64,000 bases of DNA from Bacteroidota bacterium (GTDB taxonomy: Bacteria > Bacteroidota > Bacteroidia > AKYH767-A > OLB10). The stretch is taken from positions 682,001 through 746,000 of the forward strand of contig JADKDR010000001.1 in the NCBI GenBank assembly GCA_016714535.1, given 5' to 3'. Under the pieces are notes generated by a model that saw only the letters and a list, made by a program, of their open reading frames with translations, made no database searches and was not told the origin of the DNA. Shown here piece by piece: positions 55,998-62,732 of this stretch (the first letter of the stretch is position 1; every line of letters starts with the position of its first letter). A program made the position numbers and the translations under genes.

Positions 55998-56429
55998 ATG
56001 AAAAAAATCAAACTTGCCTTGCTCCTTCTTATTGTTAGCATAGCCTATGTGCATGCACAAAACAAATCTGATAGCGACCAAATAATTGCCATAATGAAAG
56101 CGCAGGAAAAATCATGGAACGAAGGAGACCTAGAAAAATTTATGATAGGCTACTGGCAAGATGATAGCCTGGCTTTTATTGGTAGCAATGGAATAACCTA
56201 TGGATGGAAACCTTGCCTGGAGCGTTATAAAAAATCGTACCCGAATAAAAAAACAATGGGGCTATTGAGTTTTGAAATCTTGAAAGTAGAAGTTTTAAAC
56301 GAACAACATGCTTATGTTGTAGGCAAATGGAAACTTGAGCGCGAAGAAAAACCTGTAAGTGGCTATTACACATTGTTATGGAAAAAAATTGATTCGAAAT
56401 GGGTAATTGTAACCGACCATAGTTCGTGA
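55998..56429 (+). CDS. Secreted NTF2-like (DUF4440-type) protein
   Basis: 143 aa with a signal peptide (MKKIKLALLLLIVSIAYVHA|Q). The mature part has the pattern of the DUF4440/SnoaL-type cone fold: IIAIMKAQEKSWNEGDLEKF, MIGYWQDDSLAFIGSNGITY, GWKPCLERYKKSYP and YYTLLWKKIDSKWVIVTDHS. Such proteins are often binding modules or small enzymes. No catalytic set is evident. It stands alone. Confidence 0.85.
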   Translation: MKKIKLALLLLIVSIAYVHAQNKSDSDQIIAIMKAQEKSWNEGDLEKFMIGYWQDDSLAFIGSNGITYGWKPCLERYKKSYPNKKTMGLLSFEILKVEVLNEQHAYVVGKWKLEREEKPVSGYYTLLWKKIDSKWVIVTDHSS

Positions 56430-56715
56430 TTTGGTCAATTACGAAACGAAGATCACAACTATCACTTCCTAATTTGTTTTGAGTTTTCAAAACGTAAAAA
56501 TGCTCTTGTTTAAGAAAACAAAAACGAGCGTTGTGGCATAAAGCTGTAGTTGTTTGTAAACCAATATTTAGTCAAACCAACTTTTCGAAAACAATAAAGC
56601 AGGCATTAACCGCGTTCAATCACACTAACATCACACTGTTAATAAATATAACTATCGGCAAAAAACCTACCATCCACTAAAGGTAATTTTGGAAAATAAA
56701 ATAAATTAAGTGCCG
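56430..56715. other. Intergenic region upstream of exbB
   Basis: Around 286 bases without a gene. A TAnnTTTG box (TAATTTTG, 56684-56691) precedes exbB. An imperfect hairpin-like stretch (GCTCTTGTTT...AAACAAAAACGAGC, around 56502-56526) is of uncertain meaning. Confidence 0.5.
56684..56691 (+). promoter_or_regulatory. Bacteroidota -7 box of the exbB-exbD-tonB cluster
   Basis: TAATTTTG matches TAnnTTTG and lies 24 bases before the ATG at 56716. No good -33 box was seen. Confidence 0.4.
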
Positions 56716-57414
56716 ATGATAAATTCCATTTTGTTGCAACTGAATACAATTGCAAATGCAGCAGATACTGCAGCTACTGCTCCGGTGCAGGAGCAATCAA
56801 TGCCCTACCTTGAAGTAGCTATGAAAGGCGGGCCCATCATGATCCCTATTGCGCTATTGCTGGTAGTTGCCATTTACATTTTTTTCGAACGTTTTTTTAC
56901 CATCAGACGCTCGAGTAATATCGACATGAACTTTATGAATCAAATAAGAGATTATGTGCACAACAATAAAATAGATGCTGCCAGGTCGTTATGCAAAAAC
57001 ACAAATTCTCCCGTAGCACGTATGGTTGAAAAAGGAGTAATGCGCCTTGGAAGACCGATACGCGAAATAGAAGGGGCTATTGAAAATGTTGGCAAGCTTG
57101 AAATTTATAAAATGGAAAAAAACCTGGGAATACTTGGAACCATTGCTGGTATTGCCCCCATGTTTGGATTTCTAGGAACCATATTCGGGGTAATAAAAAT
57201 ATTTTATCAAATCTCGCTTCAAAACAGCCTTGAAATTAACACCATTTCGGGAGGGCTATACATTAAAATGATTACAAGCGCAGCAGGCTTGTTGGTAGGC
57301 ATATGTGCATATGCAGCCTATCATTACCTAATACTAATGATAGACCGAGTAGTAAATAAAATGGAAATAAATGCAGTAGAATTTATTGATTTACTAGAAG
57401 AACCTGTAAAATAA
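56716..57414 (+). CDS. exbB: ExbB/TolQ/MotA-family proton channel subunit
   Basis: 232 aa from ATG 56716 (GTG 56710 is possible). Three transmembrane segments: GGPIMIPIALLLVVAIYIFF, LGILGTIAGIAPMFGFLGTI and LVGICAYAAYHYLILMIDRV. The region LGTIAGIAPMFGFLGTIFGV is the family signature around the proton path. With ExbD it forms the inner-membrane motor that uses the proton gradient to drive TonB. exbD follows 7 bases later. All expected elements are present. Confidence 0.92.
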   Translation: MINSILLQLNTIANAADTAATAPVQEQSMPYLEVAMKGGPIMIPIALLLVVAIYIFFERFFTIRRSSNIDMNFMNQIRDYVHNNKIDAARSLCKNTNSPVARMVEKGVMRLGRPIREIEGAIENVGKLEIYKMEKNLGILGTIAGIAPMFGFLGTIFGVIKIFYQISLQNSLEINTISGGLYIKMITSAAGLLVGICAYAAYHYLILMIDRVVNKMEINAVEFIDLLEEPVK

Positions 57415-57421
57415 ATAAATC

Positions 57422-57820
57422 ATGAACCTGCGAAGAAGAAACCGAATAGCCTCCGAAGTGTATAGTCACTCGCTTAACGATATCATGTTCTTTTTGTTGT
57501 TATTTTTCCTTATAGCTGCAACAATGGCAACTCCCAATGTATTGAAAATGCTATTGCCTAATTCCAAAACAAGTTCTCAGCAGGTAAAGCACCCCATTAC
57601 CATTGCTATTAGCGAAGACTTACAATATGCCGTAAATAATCAAATTGTTCCTTTGGAACAATTGGAAGCCACCATTGCAGCGCAAATTGCAGGTCAAACC
57701 GATCCCACGGCAATATTAAAAGTAGACAAGTCTATTCAGGTGCAAAATCTGGTTGACATACTTGATATTGGAAACCGTTTAAAAATAAAAATGGTACTGG
57801 CCACCAACAGTGCGAAATAA
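57422..57820 (+). CDS. exbD: ExbD/TolR-family biopolymer transport protein
   Basis: 132 aa. A basic N-terminus (NLRRRNRIASEVYSHSLNDI) leads to one membrane helix (MFFLLLFFLIAATMATPNVL) preceded by the Asp (SLNDIMFF) that carries protons in ExbD. The periplasmic part (ISEDLQYAVNNQIVPLEQLE, TDPTAILKVDKSIQVQNLVD) matches the ExbD/TolR periplasmic domain. It is 7 bases after exbB. Confidence 0.92.
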   Translation: MNLRRRNRIASEVYSHSLNDIMFFLLLFFLIAATMATPNVLKMLLPNSKTSSQQVKHPITIAISEDLQYAVNNQIVPLEQLEATIAAQIAGQTDPTAILKVDKSIQVQNLVDILDIGNRLKIKMVLATNSAK

Positions 57821-57934
57821 CAAAGCAATCGTATATGGTAACCGTTAACTTGAACAAAAAAAAGATCAAACTCAAAAAATAAATTACCTTGCGGTATGAA
57901 AAGCAATTAAAGAATGCATCTGTAATAATAAATC

Positions 57935-58819
57935 ATGATTCTTACTGACACTCAAATACGCCAACGCTCAACAATATTAACCACCATAGTGGTGACGTTA
58001 ATGTTAATTCTATTATTCATTCTAAAGCTATATACTACGATACCACCTTTTGGCGGTGGTGGTGGCGGTGGTGGTGCCTTGGGCTACGTAGAACTTGCAA
58101 GTGGCAACGAGCCTCCTTCTAGTCCCGATATTGCTCCACAAACCATTCAACCAGAAACGGCAGTCAATCAAACTGTGCCTGACGAGGAAATACTAACGCA
58201 AGACGATGAGGAGTCGGCATCAATTGATGAGCCCGAAAAACCAAAGGAAAAAGTAAAACCTGTAATTACCCCACCGGTAAAGAAGCCCATAGTAACGACA
58301 AAGCCCGTTGTAGCTCAGCCTAAAGTGGAAGCAAAAGCTCTGTATCCAGGCAAGCAAAAAGATGGTGGCTCTAAAGGAAGCGCAAGCACCGGCACCGGAG
58401 TGCAAGGCACTGCAGATGGAAATCCGTTTGGCGGCTATGGACAAGGATCGGGAGATGGTGATGGTAATGGAGGTGGCAAAGGAGATGGAATTGGTGGAGG
58501 CAACGGTGATGGAATTGGCCCTGGCAGTGGTGGTGGCACTGGTATTAATGTTAACCTTAAAGGCCGCAAAATTTTGAAGCGCCCCAATGTGACCGACAAT
58601 TCGCAAGAAACCGGCACTGTGGTAGTTGAAATAACCGTTGACAAAAATGGCAAAGTCGTGTCGGCAGTGCCCGGTGGACAAGGCTCTACCACTACCTCAA
58701 AACGTTTATATGATCTTAGCAAACTGAAGGCTTTGGAATGTCAATTTGATGTAACCAATAATCCTGACAATATTTTACAAAAAGGCACCATTACCTTTGT
58801 TTATAAATACAAAAAGTAA
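57935..58819 (+). CDS. tonB: TonB-family energy-transducing protein
   Basis: 294 aa. One N-terminal membrane helix (TILTTIVVTLMLILLFILKL) is followed by a Gly8 run, an acidic/Pro-Lys-rich spacer (EPEKPKEKVKPVITPPVKKP) and a Gly-rich spacer (GDGDGNGGGKGDGIGGGNGD) that could span the periplasm. The C-terminal domain (QETGTVVVEITVDKNGKVVS ... LKALECQFDVTNNP) is a short TonB domain. The Gly-rich spacer is unusual compared with the Pro-rich spacer of classic TonB. It lies 114 bases after exbD, so it may be in the same transcript. Confidence 0.85.
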   Translation: MILTDTQIRQRSTILTTIVVTLMLILLFILKLYTTIPPFGGGGGGGGALGYVELASGNEPPSSPDIAPQTIQPETAVNQTVPDEEILTQDDEESASIDEPEKPKEKVKPVITPPVKKPIVTTKPVVAQPKVEAKALYPGKQKDGGSKGSASTGTGVQGTADGNPFGGYGQGSGDGDGNGGGKGDGIGGGNGDGIGPGSGGGTGINVNLKGRKILKRPNVTDNSQETGTVVVEITVDKNGKVVSAVPGGQGSTTTSKRLYDLSKLKALECQFDVTNNPDNILQKGTITFVYKYKK

Positions 58820-59052
58820 TCATACTTTATAGCTTCACACAACTTTAGCTATTCGCTTTCAACACACTTTTTATTTTACTAAAAAAATTCTAGCCTCCTA
58901 AATTGCAATTTATTTAAAGGTAAGCGAATTATCTTTCATTTCATGATGATGCTAAAAATTTTTATTAGTCAATATTTTTATTGCGCCTTTAGTTTTTTTA
59001 GAAGCATTAATAGATGTTCTAAAACTTGTTGGGTTTTGCCTATTATTGCAGT

Positions 59053-60024
59053 ATGAAAAAAAGAATTAAAAAAATTGCCGTTCTAGGTTCAGGTGTAATG
59101 GGAAGTCGCATTGCCTGTCATTTTGCAAATATTGGCATGCAGGTTTTTCTGCTCGATGTGGTTCCGCGTGAATTAAGTGAAGCAGAAAAAGCAAATGGGA
59201 TAAACGAAACAGCAGTAGTATTTAGAAACCGAATAGTGAATGATGCCTTGCAAGCTGCCATAAAATCAAACCCATCACCCTTATACAAAAAAGCTTTTGC
59301 GCAACGTATTAATACCGGCAACTTTGACGATAACCTCAAAGACATTGGATTATGCGATTGGATAATAGAGGTAGTGGTTGAAAACTTGGAGATAAAAAAA
59401 TCGCTTTTTGAACGAGTTGAAAAGTACCGTACACCAGGAACCATAGTTACCAGCAACACTTCAGGAATTCCAATTCACTTGCTCATCGAAAACAGAAGTG
59501 AAGATTTTCAAGCGTATTTTGCAGGCACTCATTTTTTTAATCCACCACGTTACTTACCCTTACTTGAAATTATTCCAACTAAAAAAACAACAAGCGATGT
59601 AACGTCCTTTTTATTAGAGTTTGGAGAAAAACAATTAGGTAAAACAACCGTATTGTGTAACGATACACCCGCCTTTATTGCAAACCGGATAGGTGTTTTT
59701 GCAATCATGGATTTATTTCATCAAATGAAAAATTTTGATTTCTCGGTTGAAGATGTAGATAAATTAACAGGGCCAGTACTTGGCAGACCTAAGTCAGCTA
59801 CTTTTCGCACCTGCGATGTGGTTGGATTAGATACCTTAGTGCGTGTGGCTAATGACTTAAGTAAAAATTTAATAGCTGATGATGACAAAGCAACTTTCGA
59901 ATTGCCGGAATTTATCAGCAAAATGATTGCAAATAACTGGATAGGTGATAAAGCAAAACAAGGATTTTATAAGAAACAGAAAAGCGAAACAGGTAAGAGT
60001 GAAATCCTTAGCCTCGACCTTTAA
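59053..60024 (+). CDS. FadN-like 3-hydroxyacyl-CoA dehydrogenase/enoyl-CoA hydratase, N-terminal part (broken gene)
   Basis: 323 aa from ATG 59053. It holds the NAD-binding domain (KIAVLGSGVMGSRIACHFAN, GxGxxG), ETAVVFRNRIVNDAL, and the catalytic segment SNTSGIPIHLLIE with FAGTHFFNPPRYLPLLEIIP (His in HFFNPP). It then continues into the first C-terminal helical domain (GPVLGRPKSATFRTCDVVGL, AKQGFYKK). FadN-type enzymes carry out the hydration and oxidation steps of fatty acid beta-oxidation. The frame stops at 60022-60024, and homology continues in other frames, so this is half of a split gene. Confidence 0.88.
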   Translation: MKKRIKKIAVLGSGVMGSRIACHFANIGMQVFLLDVVPRELSEAEKANGINETAVVFRNRIVNDALQAAIKSNPSPLYKKAFAQRINTGNFDDNLKDIGLCDWIIEVVVENLEIKKSLFERVEKYRTPGTIVTSNTSGIPIHLLIENRSEDFQAYFAGTHFFNPPRYLPLLEIIPTKKTTSDVTSFLLEFGEKQLGKTTVLCNDTPAFIANRIGVFAIMDLFHQMKNFDFSVEDVDKLTGPVLGRPKSATFRTCDVVGLDTLVRVANDLSKNLIADDDKATFELPEFISKMIANNWIGDKAKQGFYKKQKSETGKSEILSLDL

Positions 60025-60102
60025 CGTTAGCATATAAGCACAAACGAAGCGCAAATTAATTGCACTTGACGCAACTAAAAATATCGATCAAGGGCCGAAC
60101 GG

Positions 60103-61455
60103 TTGCCACTACTTTTTAATACTCCCGGAGCAGAAGGTCAATTTTTTCAAACGTTAATGCTCAACTTATTCCATTATGCAAGTTTACGTGTTGGCGAAAT
60201 TTCGGACAGCCCTGCAACTATTGATAGTGCGCTTAAGGCAGGCTTTGGTTGGGAGTTGGGTCCATTCGAAATGTGGGATATACTTGGGGTTAAAACTATT
60301 TGCGAATTATTGCAATCAAAGAAAATCACTTACGGCAAATGGGTAGACGACATGCTGGCAAGTGGTATCAATACATTTTATTCACTACGTGCTGATGGCC
60401 AATGCGCTTACATGCCTGAAAGCAAAACACAGCAGATAATAAAGTCGAAGCAAAATCATATTACTCTAAATTATTTGCGGCCTTCTAAAAAAATATGGGG
60501 CAATGCAGGTTGCAGTATTATCGATTTAGGCAATGATGTATTGTGCTGTGAATTTCATAGCAAGATGAATACGGTAGGCAGCGAAATTTTACAAGGCGTA
60601 GCCAAGGCGATTGAGTTGGCAGAAAAGGATTTTGGAGGATTGGTAATTGGAAATCAAGGAACAAATTTTTGCGCAGGTGCCAATCTTGCATTGGTATACA
60701 TGCTTGCAATAGAGCAAGACTGGGACGAAATAGCGTTAGCTGTTCGGGCATTTCAACAAATGACTATGCGAATCAGGTACTCATCCATTCCGGTAGTGGT
60801 TGCGCCTTTTGCTTTAAATTTGGGCGGAGGCTGCGAAATGAGCCTGCATGCCGATAAAGTAGTTGCAGCTGCCGAAACGTATACAGGACTTGTTGAGGTG
60901 GGTGTTGGTCTCATTCCCGCTGGGGCAGGCACCAAAGAGTTTGCTTTAAGGCTTAGCGATTCATTTATCGATGGTGATATCGAAATCAATAATCTGAAGG
61001 AGCGATTTATGACCATAGCCATGGCCAAGGTTTCGACCTCGGCACACGAGGCTTTCGATCTTGGATTGTACAGGCCCGGTCAGGATGAAATTGTAATCAA
61101 TAAAGAATTATTAATTAGCGAAGCTAAACGTGCAGTGCTTGAATTAATGAATGAAGGATATAAGCCACTTACCCCTCGAAAGGATATCAGAGTATTGGGC
61201 AAACAGGGACTTGGAGCTATTACCGCAGCCGCTGGCAATATGCGTGCAGGCAATTATATAAGCGATCATGACCAACTCATTTCTGAAAAACTTGCTTATG
61301 TTCTTTGTGGTGGCGACCTTTCTTCACCTTCGCTGGTATCAGAAAACTATTTACTTGAACTTGAAAAAGAGGCCTTTCTTTCGCTCTGTGGCACACGTAA
61401 AACTCTTGAACGTATAAAAAGCATATTGACTACCGGAAAGCCTCTGCGCAATTAA
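60103..61455 (+). CDS. FadN-like multienzyme, C-terminal part with enoyl-CoA hydratase domain (broken gene)
   Basis: 450 aa after the disrupted junction. The first ~60 residues finish the dehydrogenase C-terminal domain (IDSALKAGFGWELGPFEMWD). The crotonase-type hydratase follows: FCAGANLAL with the oxyanion-hole Gly, IPVVVAPFALNLGGGCEMSL (second oxyanion Gly), and VGVGLIPAGAGTKEFALRL. The rest is the helical end. The nominal TTG at 60103 lies inside homologous sequence (upstream codons read ER before LPLLFNTPG), so it is not a true start. Joined with the upstream part the enzyme would be about 800 residues, the usual FadN size. Confidence 0.88.
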   Translation: MPLLFNTPGAEGQFFQTLMLNLFHYASLRVGEISDSPATIDSALKAGFGWELGPFEMWDILGVKTICELLQSKKITYGKWVDDMLASGINTFYSLRADGQCAYMPESKTQQIIKSKQNHITLNYLRPSKKIWGNAGCSIIDLGNDVLCCEFHSKMNTVGSEILQGVAKAIELAEKDFGGLVIGNQGTNFCAGANLALVYMLAIEQDWDEIALAVRAFQQMTMRIRYSSIPVVVAPFALNLGGGCEMSLHADKVVAAAETYTGLVEVGVGLIPAGAGTKEFALRLSDSFIDGDIEINNLKERFMTIAMAKVSTSAHEAFDLGLYRPGQDEIVINKELLISEAKRAVLELMNEGYKPLTPRKDIRVLGKQGLGAITAAAGNMRAGNYISDHDQLISEKLAYVLCGGDLSSPSLVSENYLLELEKEAFLSLCGTRKTLERIKSILTTGKPLRN

Positions 61456-61561
61456 TGCCTCCAATTCTTTTTTTTTCATCCTTCCAATTTTGACCTGAAA
61501 ACGAATAGTATTTAAGGCCAATTTTTTTATTTTTGTCTGGCATTGCTAAGTCCTAATTGCT

Positions 61562-61584
61562 GGCGCCAGTTTGTAGCTCGTGCC
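61562..61584. repeat. REP hairpin, copy 1
   Basis: GGCGCCAGTTTGTAGCTCGTGCC, a degenerate member of the same palindrome as copy 2. Confidence 0.75.
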
Positions 61585-61709
61585 TCATTATATCGTAATT
61601 AATATTGAAAAACTTTGAGTAGAAAAATATAACTTTCCATTGTTGGCGCGAGCTTGTAGCTCGTGCCTCATTATATCGTAATTAATATTGAAAAACTTTG
61701 AGTAGAAAA
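61571..61709. repeat. 56-bp direct repeat with 83-bp period
   Basis: Positions 61571-61626 and 61654-61709 are identical over 56 bases. Each unit carries a REP and the start region of the transposase (AAACTTTGAGTAGAAAA), so the 5' flank of the element was duplicated in tandem. Confidence 0.9.
61645..61667. repeat. REP hairpin, copy 2
   Basis: GGCGCGAGCT-TGT-AGCTCGTGCC forms a 10-bp stem with one G-T pair. It marks the left side of the RAYT transposase gene. Confidence 0.85.
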
Positions 61710-62246
61710 TATAAATTTCATTATACAAGCGGGATTTACTTCGTGAGTTTTGCTAAAGTATATTGGATGGATGTATTAATAAGACTGCTATACCAATATT
61801 ATTATCAAAAGTTTAAATTATTGTACTGAAAACAAAGGAATGAAAATATATACGTGGTGTTTAATGCCGAGTCATCTGCATCTAATTTTTTTTCTGATAG
61901 TCTCAACAATCCTGGTAAATTATTAAAGGAATTTAAAACGCACACATCAAAGAAAATACAAACTGCAATGGAAGAGAATATTCAGGAAAGCAGAAAAGAA
62001 TGGATGTTGTGGATGATGGAAAGAGCCGGTAAAAAAAACACCAATATAACTGGTAGACAATTTTGGCAGCAACATAACCAACCGATTGAATTATGGAGCA
62101 ACGAAGTGTTTGACCAAAAAATAAATTATATACATCAAAACCCTGTTGAATCAGGCTTTGTAATTGAGGCGCTGCATTGGAGAGATAGCAGTGCTATCGA
62201 TTATTCTGAGGGCAAAGGACTGGTAAAAATTACCCTAATTGAATGA
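61698..62246 (+). pseudogene. REP-associated tyrosine transposase (RAYT/Y1, IS200-like), frameshifted
   Basis: Three reading frames join into one RAYT. From TTG 61698: SRKYKFHYTSGIYFVSFAKV, YWMDVLIRLLY (stops at 61827). In the next frame to about 61895: SLNYCTENKGMKIYTWCLMP then SHLHLIF, the His-x-His catalytic motif. Then to 62246: LNNPGKLLKEFKTHTSKKIQ, WMLWMMERAGKKN, IELWSNEVFDQKINYIHQNP, VESGFV. One shift lies near 61790-61825, the other in an 8-T run (about 61886-61893). RAYTs are domesticated single-strand transposases that act on REP hairpins, here present on both sides. The present copy cannot make a full enzyme as read. Confidence 0.85.
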
Positions 62247-62620
62247 TAAATATTGGTAATGGGAAGTTAAATTATTTGGCGGCACGAGCTACAAGCTCGC
62301 GCCAGCGGGGGGGTATGCTTGAGCTGGTTCGCGAACCCGGTAACAAACACGATGAGTTTGCCGTTGCCTTGCATTTCAATTCAAAGAAAATCGGTTTCGT
62401 GCCTGCTGAAAGCAATGAAATGCTGGCGCGGTTAATTGATATTGGCACGCCACAAATGATGGTAGAAATAACACATCTCAAAACCGAAGCAGCTTACTGG
62501 GAGCAGGTTGCCATTGCCATTTATGTTTTGAAAGAAAAAATTGAAAGCAGCAAATCAATCCGAAGCATTATGCTTAACACATTTAGAAACACCTCGCTAC
62601 CACAGCATCAAACTTTCTGA
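62243..62620 (+). CDS. HIRAN-domain protein, 5'-truncated
   Basis: 125 codons, of which residues about 25-95 match a HIRAN domain: LELVREPGNKHDEFAVALHF, NSKKIGFVPAESNEMLARLI. HIRAN modules bind DNA ends and are found in helicases or as small stand-alone proteins. The first ~24 residues are a translation of the REP palindrome (ARATSSRQRGG), so the original N-terminus (usually a YY-x-G strand before the 'L.LVREP') has been replaced. I consider this a fragment left by insertion of the RAYT/REP element; expression is doubtful. Confidence 0.6.
   Translation: MINIGNGKLNYLAARATSSRQRGGMLELVREPGNKHDEFAVALHFNSKKIGFVPAESNEMLARLIDIGTPQMMVEITHLKTEAAYWEQVAIAIYVLKEKIESSKSIRSIMLNTFRNTSLPQHQTF
62281..62303. 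repeat. REP hairpin, copy 3 (inverted)
   Basis: GGCACGAGCTACAAGCTCGCGCC is the reverse complement of copy 2 and marks the right side of the RAYT element. Confidence 0.88.
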
Positions 62621-62732
62621 TAATTCCATAGCACGAATTGAGTGTGATGAGAATTGTGAGTTTGAGAAGCATATTTGAAAGTCAAGCAATGTTAATTCTT
62701 TATTTTATACTTTACAGTCGCATTTATACCAC

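Larger units (their letters stand above)
61456..61697. other. Intergenic region containing REP copies and the 5' edge of the RAYT element
   Basis: After the fadN-like stop a T-rich stretch (around 61470) shows no hairpin. From 61556 the sequence consists of two tandem REP-bearing repeats. Confidence 0.6.

Noticed and set aside
58220..58722. Two minus-strand ORFs (153 and 95 codons) opposite tonB
   Set aside because: They are produced by the Gly-rich, Pro-Lys-rich codons of tonB read backwards and have low-complexity sequence.
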